A stretch of DNA of 64,000 bases from Mixta intestinalis. GTDB taxonomy: Bacteria; Pseudomonadota; Gammaproteobacteria; Enterobacterales; Enterobacteriaceae. The translations under genes were made by a program, and so were the position numbers. Location of the stretch: the NCBI RefSeq assembly GCF_009914055.1, contig NZ_CP028271.1:3906001-3970000 (forward strand). Direction: 5' to 3'. Below the pieces are notes generated by a model. It was given only the letters and a program-made list of their open reading frames with translations, ran no database searches and was not told the DNA's origin. Shown in pieces: positions 35,262 through 44,310 of the stretch (positions are counted from its first letter, which is position 1; every line of letters begins with the position of its first letter).

Positions 35262-36872
35262 ATGAGTATTTCCTTGGTTAAATCAGGGGTGCTAAAGGTT
35301 GGCCTGAGCCTGATTGCAATGACCGTGGCCGCCAGCGTTCAGGCTAAAACTCTGGTTTACTGTTCAGAAGGATCGCCGGAAGGTTTTAACCCGCAGCTGT
35401 TTACCTCGGGCACCACTTATGACGCCAGTTCGCGCCAGATTTATAACCGTCTGGTGGAGTTCACTATCGGCACCACCGAGCTGCATCCGGCGCTGGCTGA
35501 GAAGTGGGACGTCAGTGAAGATGGCAAAACCTATACTTTCCATCTGCGTAAAGGGGTGAAGTGGCACACCACCAAAGATTTCAAACCTACCCGCGACTTT
35601 AATGCCGATGACGTGGTATTCACTTTTGAGCGCCAGCTCGATAAAAACAACAAATACCACGGCGTTTCCGGCGGTAATTACGAATACTTCGAAGGCATGG
35701 ACATGCCAAACCTGCTGGCGAAAGTCGAGAAAGTGGACGATTACACCGTGCGTTTTACTCTGACGCGCCCGGAAGCGCCGTTCCTTGCCGATTTGGGGAT
35801 GGATTTCGCCTCTATCCTGTCCGCAGAATATGCTGACAAGATGCTGAAAGCGGGTACGCCGGAAAAAGTTGACCTCAACCCGGTGGGTACCGGCCCGTTC
35901 CAGCTGCTGCAATATCAAAAAGATTCACGCATCCTTTATAAAGCTAACGCCGATTACTGGGGCACCAGACCGAAAATCGATCGGCTGGTCTTCTCTATTA
36001 CGCCTGATGCGTCAGTGCGTTACGCCAAGCTGCAAAAAGGCGAATGCCAGGTTATGCCCTATCCGAACCCGGCGGATATCGCCCGCATGAAGCAGGATAA
36101 AAACATCAATTTGATGGAGCAGCCTGGGCTGAACGTCGGCTATCTCTCCTACAACGTCGAGAAAAAACCGCTGGATAACGTCAAAGTACGCCAGGCGCTG
36201 ACCATGGCGGTGAACAAAAAGGCGATTATCGACGCCGTCTATCAGGGCGCGGGCCAGCAGGCGAAAAACCTGATTCCGCCGACCATGTGGGGCTATAACG
36301 ATGCGGTGCAGGATTACGCTTACGATCCTGAAAAAGCCAAAGCGCTGCTGAAAGAGGCAGGTATGGCCGATGGGTTCTCCATCGATCTCTGGGCGATGCC
36401 GGTACAGCGTCCTTACAACCCGAACGCCCGCCGCATGGCGGAGATGATTCAGGCTGACTGGGCGAAAATCGGCGTGAAGGCAAAAATCGTCACTTACGAG
36501 TGGGGCGAATATCTCAAGCGCGCCAAAGATGGCGAGCATCAGACGGTGATGATGGGCTGGACCGGCGACAACGGGGATCCGGATAACTTCTTCGGCACGC
36601 TGTTCAGCTGCGCTGCGGCGAAAGATGGCTCCAACTACTCGCGCTGGTGCGATAAATCGTTTGAGAATCTGATCCAGCCAGCACGCGCCACCGAAGACCA
36701 CCAGAAACGTATCGAACTTTACAAGCAGGCTCAGGTAGTGATGCATGATCAGGCACCCGCGCTGATTATCGCCCACTCCACGGTATATGAGCCGGTCAGT
36801 AAGAAAGTCTCTAACTACGTGGTGGATCCGTTGGGCGGTCATTTCTTCGCTAACGTCGATATCGCTGAATAA
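35262..36872 (+). CDS. dppA: Dipeptide ABC transporter periplasmic binding protein DppA
   Basis: Periplasmic receptor for dipeptides (and haem in E. coli), also a chemotaxis ligand protein there. It has a signal peptide cut after SVQA (residue 28) and a mature start KTLVYCSEGSPEGFNPQ. Family signatures include YDASSRQIYNRLVEF and PVGTGPFQLL. Length is 536 residues against 535. It is followed by two hairpins and a 235-nt gap before dppB, which would allow more DppA than membrane components. Confidence 0.97.
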   Translation: MSISLVKSGVLKVGLSLIAMTVAASVQAKTLVYCSEGSPEGFNPQLFTSGTTYDASSRQIYNRLVEFTIGTTELHPALAEKWDVSEDGKTYTFHLRKGVKWHTTKDFKPTRDFNADDVVFTFERQLDKNNKYHGVSGGNYEYFEGMDMPNLLAKVEKVDDYTVRFTLTRPEAPFLADLGMDFASILSAEYADKMLKAGTPEKVDLNPVGTGPFQLLQYQKDSRILYKANADYWGTRPKIDRLVFSITPDASVRYAKLQKGECQVMPYPNPADIARMKQDKNINLMEQPGLNVGYLSYNVEKKPLDNVKVRQALTMAVNKKAIIDAVYQGAGQQAKNLIPPTMWGYNDAVQDYAYDPEKAKALLKEAGMADGFSIDLWAMPVQRPYNPNARRMAEMIQADWAKIGVKAKIVTYEWGEYLKRAKDGEHQTVMMGWTGDNGDPDNFFGTLFSCAAAKDGSNYSRWCDKSFENLIQPARATEDHQKRIELYKQAQVVMHDQAPALIIAHSTVYEPVSKKVSNYVVDPLGGHFFANVDIAE

Positions 36873-36878
36873 TCAACG

Positions 36879-36944
36879 AGGCCAGCTTCGCCTGGCCTGA
36901 TATAACCCTGAGCCGCCGCTGTCCATATTCATTATGGGCAGCGG
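36879..36944 (+). other. Two hairpins after dppA
   Basis: AGGCCAG/CTGGCCT (36879-36898) and a 9-bp stem joining 36916-36924 to 36936-36944 (one G-T pair). Without T-runs they more likely protect the dppA mRNA end or partly block read-through into dppBCDF. Confidence 0.65.
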
Positions 36945-37107
36945 TGGCCCGACGGCGATAGCTGTGGGCTGAAGTGGCTTCATCCCCTTTCCCGGACGAA
37001 AAAATGGCTAAGGCGCAATACACCGCGTCGCGGTTAGCTTCACGCTAACGCAGGCATGTGAGCAAAACTCGCCCAGTGTGGCGGGATAAAAACAGAGAAA
37101 CCGGATT

Positions 37108-38127
37108 ATGCTGCAGTTCATATTCCGACGTTTGGGCTTGGTTATCCCAACGTTTATCGGTATTACCCTTTTAACCTTTGCCTTTGTGCATCTGATCCCA
37201 GGCGATCCGGTGCTGATCATGGCGGGCGAACGCGGGATCTCCCCGGAACGCCACGCGCAGCTGATGGCCCAGCTTGGTCTGGATCAGCCGATGTGGAAAC
37301 AGTACTTCACCTACATTAATGGCGTTCTGCATGGCGATCTCGGCATCTCGCTGAAAAGCCGCACGCCGGTATGGGATGAGTTTGTCCCGCGTTTTAAAGC
37401 CACGCTGGAACTGGGCATCTGCGCCATGCTGTTTGCGATGATCGTCGGCATCCCGGTTGGCGTGCTGGCGGCGGTAAAACGCGGCTCGATTTTCGACCAT
37501 ACCGCGGTAGGCATCTCGCTGACTGGCTACTCCATGCCCATCTTCTGGTGGGGCATCATGCTGATCATGCTGGTTTCGGTACAGCTTAACCTGACGCCGG
37601 TTTCCGGGCGTCTGGGTGACGCGGTCTTCCTTGATGATACGCAACCGCTGACCGGCTTTGTGCTGATCGATACCTTAATCTGGGGCGAAGCGGGCGATTT
37701 TAAGGATGCGGTAATGCATATGATCCTGCCTGCGATTGTGCTGGGCACCATTCCGCTGGCGGTGATTGTGCGTATGACGCGCTCTTCGATGCTGGAAGTG
37801 CTGGGTGAGGATTATATCCGCACCGCGCGCGCCAAAGGGCTGACGCGGATGCGCGTTATAGTGGTTCACGCGCTGCGCAACGCCATGCTGCCGGTGGTCA
37901 CCGTGATCGGCCTGCAAATCGGTACGCTGCTGGCCGGGGCGATCCTCACCGAAACCATCTTCTCGTGGCCTGGACTGGGGCGCTGGCTGATTGAAGCTTT
38001 ACAGCGGCGCGATTATCCGGTGGTGCAGGGCGGCGTGCTGATGGTGGCGACGCTCATCATCCTGGTTAACCTGCTGGTTGATCTGCTCTACGGCGTGGTG
38101 AATCCGCGCATTCGACATAAAAAATAG
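37108..38127 (+). CDS. dppB: Dipeptide ABC transporter permease DppB
   Basis: Inner-membrane permease, 339 residues as in E. coli. It begins MLQFIFRRLGLVIPTFIGIT and has six predicted membrane spans. The cytoplasmic EAA loop that contacts the ATPases is DYIRTARAKGLTRMRVIVVH. dppC follows after 11 nt. Confidence 0.97.
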   Translation: MLQFIFRRLGLVIPTFIGITLLTFAFVHLIPGDPVLIMAGERGISPERHAQLMAQLGLDQPMWKQYFTYINGVLHGDLGISLKSRTPVWDEFVPRFKATLELGICAMLFAMIVGIPVGVLAAVKRGSIFDHTAVGISLTGYSMPIFWWGIMLIMLVSVQLNLTPVSGRLGDAVFLDDTQPLTGFVLIDTLIWGEAGDFKDAVMHMILPAIVLGTIPLAVIVRMTRSSMLEVLGEDYIRTARAKGLTRMRVIVVHALRNAMLPVVTVIGLQIGTLLAGAILTETIFSWPGLGRWLIEALQRRDYPVVQGGVLMVATLIILVNLLVDLLYGVVNPRIRHKK

Positions 38128-38138
38128 GGGGCCGCGAC

Positions 38139-39041
38139 ATGTCTGTGGTTGATTCTGGCAGCGTAAATGCTGCACCCAAGCCGATGACCCCGTTACAGGA
38201 ATTCTGGCACTACTTTAAACGCAACAAGGGCGCGGTAACCGGGCTGGTTTATATCATCATCATGGTGCTGATCGCGATCTTCGCCAGCCTGCTGGCACCG
38301 CACGGTCCGGCGGAACAGTTCCGCGATGCCTTGCTGCGCCCGCCGGTCTGGCAGGAGGGCGGTAGCTGGCAATATATCCTTGGCACCGATGACGTGGGCC
38401 GCGATGTGCTGTCGCGCCTGATGTATGGCGCGCGGCTGTCGCTGCTGGTGGGCTGCATGGTGGTGTTACTGTCGCTGATTCTCGGCGTGATTTTAGGGCT
38501 GCTGGCGGGCTACGTTGGCGGTGCGCTGGATGCCACCATTATGCGCCTGGTCGATATTATGCTGGCGCTGCCGAGCCTGCTGCTGGCGCTGGTGCTGGTA
38601 GCGATTTTTGGACCATCGATCGTCAACGCCTCGCTGGCCTTGACCTTCGTGGCATTGCCGCACTACATCCGTCTGACACGTGCGGCGGTGCTGGTGGAGG
38701 TTAACCGCGATTACGTCACCGCTTCCAGCGTGGCGGGTGCAGGCGCGCTGCGTCAGATGTTTGTCAATATTCTGCCTAACTGTCTCGCGCCGCTGATTGT
38801 GCAGGCGTCGCTTGGTTTCTCCAACGCAATCCTGGATATGGCCGCGCTGGGCTTTCTCGGTATGGGCGCGCAGCCGCCGACGCCGGAGTGGGGCACCATG
38901 CTCTCCGACGTGCTGCAATATGCGCAAAGCGCCTGGTGGGTGGTCACCTTCCCAGGCGTAGTGATCCTGTTGACGGTACTGGCGTTTAACCTGATGGGCG
39001 ATGGTTTGCGTGATGCGCTCGACCCGAAACTCAAGCAGTAA
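38139..39041 (+). CDS. dppC: Dipeptide ABC transporter permease DppC
   Basis: Second permease, 300 residues as in E. coli. It starts with a cytoplasmic tail before the first span (LVYIIIMVLIAIFASLLAPH) and contains the GTDDVGRDVLSRLMYGARLS segment common to OppC/DppC proteins and an EAA-type loop (DYVTASSVAGAGALRQMFV). It is 12 nt before dppD. Confidence 0.97.
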   Translation: MSVVDSGSVNAAPKPMTPLQEFWHYFKRNKGAVTGLVYIIIMVLIAIFASLLAPHGPAEQFRDALLRPPVWQEGGSWQYILGTDDVGRDVLSRLMYGARLSLLVGCMVVLLSLILGVILGLLAGYVGGALDATIMRLVDIMLALPSLLLALVLVAIFGPSIVNASLALTFVALPHYIRLTRAAVLVEVNRDYVTASSVAGAGALRQMFVNILPNCLAPLIVQASLGFSNAILDMAALGFLGMGAQPPTPEWGTMLSDVLQYAQSAWWVVTFPGVVILLTVLAFNLMGDGLRDALDPKLKQ

Positions 39042-39053
39042 AGAGGCACCGAG

Positions 39054-40040
39054 ATGGCGTTATTAAATATAGAAAAACTGTCGGTGCATTTCGGCGATGA
39101 AAAAGCACCGTTCCGCGCGGTTGACCGCATCAGCTATCAGGTAGAGCAGGGGCAGGTTGTCGGCATCGTCGGCGAGTCCGGCTCCGGCAAATCGGTCAGC
39201 TCGCTGGCAATCATGGGGCTGATTGATTATCCAGGCCGCGTCATGGCGGATAAGCTGGAATTTAACCAGCGCGACCTGAAGCGCATCTCCGAAAAAGAGC
39301 GTCGCCAGCTGGTTGGCTCGGAAGTGGCGATGATTTTCCAGGACCCGATGACCAGCCTTAATCCTTGCTACACCGTTGGCTATCAGATTATGGAAGCGAT
39401 TAAGGTGCATCAGGGCGGCAACCGCCGTACCCGACGCCAGCGCGCTATCGATCTGCTGAATCAGGTCGGGATTCCCGATCCGGAATCGCGGCTGGATGTC
39501 TATCCGCACCAGCTCTCCGGCGGGATGAGCCAGCGCGTGATGATCGCGATGGCGATAGCCTGCCGCCCGCGCCTGCTGATTGCTGATGAACCGACTACCG
39601 CGCTCGACGTGACGATTCAGGCGCAGATTATTGAGCTGCTGCTGGAGCTGCAAAAACAGGAGAACATGGCGCTGATCCTGATTACGCACGATCTGGCGCT
39701 GGTGGCCGAGGCCGCGCAGCACATCATCGTGATGTATGCCGGGCAGGTGGTGGAAACCGGTAAGGCGGGTGATATCTTCAAAGCGCCGCGCCATCCCTAT
39801 ACTCAGGCGCTGCTGCGCGCCCTGCCGGAATTTGCGGCGGATAAAGCGCGGCTGGCCTCGCTGCCGGGCGTGGTGCCGGGCAAATATGACCGTCCTGCTG
39901 GCTGCCTGCTTAACCCGCGCTGCCCTTACGCCACCGACCGTTGCCGTGTGGAAGAACCTGAACTTCGTGATATTCCGGGGCGTCAGTCCAAGTGCCACTA
40001 TCCGCTGGATGATGCCGGGAGGCCAACTTATGCATCCTGA
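39054..40040 (+). CDS. dppD: Dipeptide ABC transporter ATPase DppD
   Basis: Cytoplasmic ATPase with Walker A GESGSGKS, signature LSGGMSQRVMIAMA and Walker B LLIADEPTTALD. The C-terminal oligopeptide-type region has a cysteine cluster (GCLLNPRCPYATDRC with the later SKCHYP) likely to bind [4Fe-4S]. Length is 328 residues against 327. It overlaps dppF by 11 nt. Confidence 0.97.
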   Translation: MALLNIEKLSVHFGDEKAPFRAVDRISYQVEQGQVVGIVGESGSGKSVSSLAIMGLIDYPGRVMADKLEFNQRDLKRISEKERRQLVGSEVAMIFQDPMTSLNPCYTVGYQIMEAIKVHQGGNRRTRRQRAIDLLNQVGIPDPESRLDVYPHQLSGGMSQRVMIAMAIACRPRLLIADEPTTALDVTIQAQIIELLLELQKQENMALILITHDLALVAEAAQHIIVMYAGQVVETGKAGDIFKAPRHPYTQALLRALPEFAADKARLASLPGVVPGKYDRPAGCLLNPRCPYATDRCRVEEPELRDIPGRQSKCHYPLDDAGRPTYAS

Positions 40041-41031
40041 AACACAACAACAGTATCTGCTACAGGCGATTGACCTGAAAAAGCACTATCCGGTGAAAAA
40101 GGGGATATTCGGACAGCCGCGACTGGTGAAGGCGCTGGATGGCGTTTCGTTTAACCTGGAGCGCGGTAAAACGCTGGCGGTAGTCGGCGAATCGGGCTGC
40201 GGTAAATCGACGCTGGGCCGCCTGCTGACGATGATCGAAACGCCGACCGAAGGACAGCTGTTCTGGCACGGCCAGGATCTGCTTCAGCACGATCCGCAGG
40301 CGCAAAAACTGCGCCGTCAGAAAATCCAGATTGTGTTCCAGAACCCTTATGGCTCACTGAACCCGCGCAAAAAGGTCAGCCAGATCCTGGAAGAGCCGCT
40401 GCTGATTAATACCTCGCTCAGCAAAGCGGAGCGGCGGGGAAAAACCCTGGAGATGATGGCGAAAGTCGGGCTGAAAACCGAACATTACGATCGCTATCCG
40501 CATATGTTCTCCGGCGGACAGCGCCAGCGCATCGCCATCGCACGTGGTCTGATGCTCGATCCTGACGTGCTGATTGCCGATGAGCCGGTGTCGGCGCTTG
40601 ATGTTTCGGTGCGTGCGCAGGTATTGAACCTGATGATGGATTTGCAGCAGGAGATGGGGCTCTCCTACGTCTTTATCTCGCACGATCTGTCGGTGGTGGA
40701 GCATATTGCCGATGAGGTGATGGTTATGTATCTGGGGCGCTGCGTGGAGAAAGGCAGCAAAGAGGCGATCTTTAGCAATCCGCGCCATCCTTACACCCAG
40801 GCGCTGCTTTCCGCCACGCCGCGCCTCAACCCGGACGACCGGCGCGAGCGCATCAAGTTGACCGGTGAGCTGCCGAGCCCGCTTAGCCCGCCGCCTGGCT
40901 GCGCCTTTAACGCCCGCTGCCGCCGTCGTTTCGGCACCTGCGTTCAGCTACAGCCGCAGCTTAAATATTATGGCGATCAGCAGATCGCCTGTTTTGCCGT
41001 CGATCAGGACGAACAGCAGCAGGCTGGTTAA
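40030..41031 (+). CDS. dppF: Dipeptide ABC transporter ATPase DppF
   Basis: Second ATPase of the transporter. Walker A is GESGCGKST, signature FSGGQRQRIAIARG, Walker B VLIADEPVSALD, and the C-terminus has a cysteine cluster (GCAFNARCRRRFGTC). I chose the ATG at 40030 (MHPETQQQYLLQAIDLKKHY): GGAGG lies 7 nt upstream and length is 333 residues against 334. The frame is open much further upstream inside dppD, which is a shadow. Confidence 0.96.
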   Translation: MHPETQQQYLLQAIDLKKHYPVKKGIFGQPRLVKALDGVSFNLERGKTLAVVGESGCGKSTLGRLLTMIETPTEGQLFWHGQDLLQHDPQAQKLRRQKIQIVFQNPYGSLNPRKKVSQILEEPLLINTSLSKAERRGKTLEMMAKVGLKTEHYDRYPHMFSGGQRQRIAIARGLMLDPDVLIADEPVSALDVSVRAQVLNLMMDLQQEMGLSYVFISHDLSVVEHIADEVMVMYLGRCVEKGSKEAIFSNPRHPYTQALLSATPRLNPDDRRERIKLTGELPSPLSPPPGCAFNARCRRRFGTCVQLQPQLKYYGDQQIACFAVDQDEQQQAG

Positions 41032-41038
41032 AAAATCA

Positions 41039-41074
41039 AACGTCATCGCATTAATTTCACGGTGCGATGACGTT
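41039..41074 (+). terminator. Hairpin after dppF
   Basis: A perfect 12-bp stem, AACGTCATCGCA (41039-41050) with TGCGATGACGTT (41063-41074). The following sequence is T-rich but not a clean run, so this is a probable terminator of dppABCDF. Confidence 0.7.
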
Positions 41075-41355
41075 CTGTTATTACTTTTTCCGCACGACTT
41101 CCCGTAAATGGCTTATTACCAGCGTCAATAACCCCGATTAATAAAATTGTCTATTGCCAGAAAACACTTAAAGAAAGAAGCTCGGCGCTTTAATGCTTTT
41201 CGCTATAAGCGAATAAATATATTCTCGCTATTTAAAGAATTAAGGCACGTTGGGTGGCGAAGCGCGAGCTTTTTCAGGAAAACGGCGATTAATTCGTCTC
41301 AGGCTTGGCGTGGTAGCTAAATGTAAAAATGCTATAGTAAATAAGCGAATGTAAA
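41075..41355. other. AT-rich spacer before the CZB protein gene
   Basis: I see no gene and no confident promoter. The base composition drops compared with dpp and bcs, which may mark the left edge of an inserted gene. Confidence 0.35.
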
Positions 41356-42399
41356 ATGGACAATACTTTTAGTTTATTTCATTTCGGAAAGAAAAAACGA
41401 CCAGAGCCCGTAATCATACCGCAGGAAAGCGTTGTGGTTCAAAAAGATACGATTTATGAGCGGATTATATGTCAGAATTTACTTTCCGGCATGGGCAGTA
41501 TAGAAATCATTCGAAATTCTCTGCTTAATTCCAGTGAACAGCTGAAAAAAGAGCAGGAGATAATTGAAGCGCTGAATGAAAAAAACCTTTATGCGCAAAA
41601 TGCTATTCAGGCGCTAATGAATCAGGTTAGCCAGTTTGAAGAACGGGCGAACAATGAAAATGCGGTCAGCCAGGATTTACAGCTGGCGGTGGGTGAAATA
41701 AACGACTGCGTCAATGATATCGATCGGCTGGCGAATCAAACTAACCTGCTGGCGATTAATTCCGCAATTGAAGCTGCCAGAGTAGGGAGTCAGGGGCGCG
41801 GTTTTTCGGTGCTTTCGCGTGAGGTAAAAACGCTGGCGGAAGAGGTAAAACATCAGTCGGGTAAAATAGAAATCTTAACCGGCAATATTCATCATCTGGC
41901 CAGTCAGGTCTGTGAAAACGCGGCGGGCGTCATGAGCGCGCTGGCTACCATCAAAAGAGACGTGACGCTGGCCTGTGAGGCGCTGGAAGAGGTCATTACC
42001 CGCTCCACGCGTATGCAGGCCATTATCCAGTTTATCTCCCGTCAGCAGTTTCTTAATACCGTTAAGCTCGATCACATCATCTGGAAGCAACAGGTATATA
42101 CCCTGTTGTTCAATCAGGATATGCGCTCCAGCGTCAACAGCCATCAGGAATGCCGTCTCGGTAAGTGGTATTACGGCGGTGAAGGGCGAGCGTTGTTCAG
42201 CGATAACACCCATTTTCGCCAGCTTGAGCAACCGCACGCCAGCGTTCACAACAGCGGGCGAGCGGCGCTGGCGGCTTTTGCGAAAGGCGATACCAAAGCG
42301 CTTTCTGACGCGCTGGCGCATATGGAGCAGGCCAGCGATCGGGTGATCATTATTCTCGATCGGCTAATTGAATGTATTACGCCGGAACAGATTGCCTGA
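41356..42399 (+). CDS. Soluble chemoreceptor-like protein with C-terminal CZB domain
   Basis: A 347-residue protein with no signal peptide or membrane span. The middle carries the cytoplasmic signalling tip of methyl-accepting chemotaxis proteins (about residues 118-165; NQTNLLAINSAIEAARVG, GRGFSVLSREVKTLAEE). The C-terminus is a CZB zinc-binding domain with likely ligands H240 (LDH), C266 (HQECRLGKWYY), H294 and H298. The same order is found in TlpD of Helicobacter, and the zinc domain in the diguanylate cyclase DgcZ. It is convergent with bcsEFG and shares their terminator. A link to cellulose or c-di-GMP control is inferred from position only. No strong ribosome site is seen. Confidence 0.88.
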   Translation: MDNTFSLFHFGKKKRPEPVIIPQESVVVQKDTIYERIICQNLLSGMGSIEIIRNSLLNSSEQLKKEQEIIEALNEKNLYAQNAIQALMNQVSQFEERANNENAVSQDLQLAVGEINDCVNDIDRLANQTNLLAINSAIEAARVGSQGRGFSVLSREVKTLAEEVKHQSGKIEILTGNIHHLASQVCENAAGVMSALATIKRDVTLACEALEEVITRSTRMQAIIQFISRQQFLNTVKLDHIIWKQQVYTLLFNQDMRSSVNSHQECRLGKWYYGGEGRALFSDNTHFRQLEQPHASVHNSGRAALAAFAKGDTKALSDALAHMEQASDRVIIILDRLIECITPEQIA

Positions 42400-42417
42400 A
42401 TGCAGGCGGTGAAGGCG

Positions 42418-42444
42418 TAAAAAAGCCCGCAGGCGCGGGCTTTA
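42418..42444. terminator. Bidirectional terminator between the CZB gene and bcsG
   Basis: AAAGCCCGC (42422-42430) pairs with GCGGGCTTT (42435-42443). On the minus strand a T-run follows the stem, ending bcsEFG; on the plus strand the TTT is shorter. Confidence 0.88.
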
Positions 42445-42460
42445 CTGTTTGTTGCACGTT

Positions 42461-44122
42461 CTACTGCGGATAAGGTACCCAGTCGCCACCGTTCAGACGA
42501 ATCCAGGGTTTGCCCTGATACATCACTACCACCGCATTATCATTTTCTGACACTACCGGCGTTTGCGGCAGGTTTTCCGTCAGCACCGACATGTTAACGT
42601 TTGGCGCGTTAAACACCTGGCCATCTACCACGCGTGCCAGCAGTTCAGACACCGCCAGCAGGCTGGTTGGTGTCTCGATGCTCAGCGGCTGACCCTGATG
42701 CGGCGCTTTCATACCGACAAAGCGAATGCCCACCGGCACATGGGTAATGCTGGGGCTGGGAATATCGCGCAGCCCGGACATCTGCATTTTATCACCCACG
42801 ACCGCCGCGCCATGCTCCGGCACTACCAGCACCATAACCCGACGGCCCGATTTTTCCAGGTTAGTCAGGAAAGCGTCAAGCTGATCGAACAGCACCTGCG
42901 CGCGCGGCTTCCAGGGGGCGGTGCCGGTGCTGCCAGGCTCTCGCGTGCCGTCATGCAGCGGGATCAGGTTATAGAAGGTGGCGGTACGGGCATCGCTGCT
43001 TTTGGTGCGATCGTCCAGCCAGCGCTGCATCAGCTGCGCATCGTTGAACACCGGCGAGCCGTCAAACGAGGTCAGCTCCGGTGCGATCCCCTCTTGCGAC
43101 ATCAGCGGCGCCTGCAAATCGCCATCTTCACGCAGCTCTTTCAGGTAGTTACCGAACACGCCGGTATGGTCCATCATCAGCTGTTCTTTAAAGCCCAGCT
43201 GCGCCAGATTATCAAACAGATAGCACTGCTGCTGCGTCGGCTTATAGAGATCGCTGTGCGAGGTCTGACCGCAGCTGGCGCGCAACAGGCGTATCCCCGC
43301 CGGGCCGCTGTAGCTAGTGGCGGAGTTATAGTTGTTAAGCAGAATATCAAAATGCTTCCACAACGGATGCTCGCGCAGCTGCGCCGCATCGATATCTGAC
43401 CAGGCAAGCGAGCAGATATTGATAATCAAAATATCGAACGGCTGGGAATCAGGCGATAACGACGCGGGAAAATGGGTGACGCGCTGCTTCTCCGTCTCGT
43501 AAAAGCGGTTCAGATAAGCGGTCAGGTTGGCGCTGGTAGGCGGCGCGGATTCATCGAGCGCGTTTTTATCTGCTGCGGCGTTATCGGCTGACGTTTTACT
43601 GTTGAGTACCACTTCCGGCGTGGCGGCCCGCGTCGGCAGCAGGGAGATTGACGGTCCGGCGATATTAATCATATTTATCCAGATCAGCATCAGCGAAACC
43701 AGCACGGTGATGCGCACCCACTGCGAGATAAACAGATAAAGCACCAGCATCACGAAGGCGGCACCCACCATCTGCCAGTTAATAAAACGGTTAAAGAGAT
43801 CGAGCAGGTAAGCCCCGGAGAAACCGGCAACCTGACCGCCCTGGCTCAGTATGCTCTGCGGGCCAGGCAGCCAGGTATCGTGCCAGAACAGGCCAATAGC
43901 GATCGGCAGCGAGATCCAGTTGCGCAGGCGATGCAGGCGCATTGACGGCAACGGTAACAGCAGCCAGGCGAGAAAAACCAGGTTCGCCAGCGCATGAAAG
44001 TTAAGGTAGCCGAACCACAGCAGGGCAAATTTGATCAGGAAATAGAAGTTCCAGCCACCCAGCCCGTGCCAGCTGCGCCAGAAAGCCGTCCCTGAAGGCG
44101 GCGTCTTTTTACCATCATTCAT
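42461..44122 (-). CDS. bcsG: Cellulose phosphoethanolamine transferase BcsG
   Basis: Inner-membrane enzyme that decorates cellulose with phosphoethanolamine in the periplasm. N-terminal membrane spans occupy about residues 20-160; the periplasmic domain has the alkaline-phosphatase fold with the nucleophile serine in NSATSYSGPAGIRLL and metal-site segments VVPEHGAAVVG and PSITHVPVGIRF. Length is 553 residues against 559. Its start overlaps the bcsF stop by one base. Confidence 0.95.
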   Translation of the reverse strand: MNDGKKTPPSGTAFWRSWHGLGGWNFYFLIKFALLWFGYLNFHALANLVFLAWLLLPLPSMRLHRLRNWISLPIAIGLFWHDTWLPGPQSILSQGGQVAGFSGAYLLDLFNRFINWQMVGAAFVMLVLYLFISQWVRITVLVSLMLIWINMINIAGPSISLLPTRAATPEVVLNSKTSADNAAADKNALDESAPPTSANLTAYLNRFYETEKQRVTHFPASLSPDSQPFDILIINICSLAWSDIDAAQLREHPLWKHFDILLNNYNSATSYSGPAGIRLLRASCGQTSHSDLYKPTQQQCYLFDNLAQLGFKEQLMMDHTGVFGNYLKELREDGDLQAPLMSQEGIAPELTSFDGSPVFNDAQLMQRWLDDRTKSSDARTATFYNLIPLHDGTREPGSTGTAPWKPRAQVLFDQLDAFLTNLEKSGRRVMVLVVPEHGAAVVGDKMQMSGLRDIPSPSITHVPVGIRFVGMKAPHQGQPLSIETPTSLLAVSELLARVVDGQVFNAPNVNMSVLTENLPQTPVVSENDNAVVVMYQGKPWIRLNGGDWVPYPQ

Positions 44123-44310
44123 TATTTATCTTTATCCGTTTTGGTAGTCTGGCGTTGCCAGGTGCCTTCATATTTTAACGAGCGTGGCGGCAGTAGCCGT
44201 TGTGTCAGGCCACGCCAGCGTGCGGGCAGCCAGCGGGTATAGAACGGTTTCGCCAGCAGCGCGATCAGCAGCAGCAGAATCAGGATCTGCACTCCATCCA
44301 TTAATGTCAT
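44122..44310 (-). CDS. bcsF: Cellulose biosynthesis protein BcsF
   Basis: A 62-residue protein with one N-terminal membrane span (VQILILLLLIALLAKPFY), then a basic cytoplasmic tail. Size and position between bcsE and bcsG match E. coli BcsF (63 residues), which anchors BcsE at the membrane and helps BcsG. It overlaps bcsE by 4 nt. Confidence 0.9.
   Translation of the reverse strand: MTLMDGVQILILLLLIALLAKPFYTRWLPARWRGLTQRLLPPRSLKYEGTWQRQTTKTDKDK

Noticed and set aside
39736..40029. 98-residue N-terminal extension of DppF
   Set aside because: It lies inside dppD in another frame; GGAGG before 40030 and the family N-terminus fix the start.
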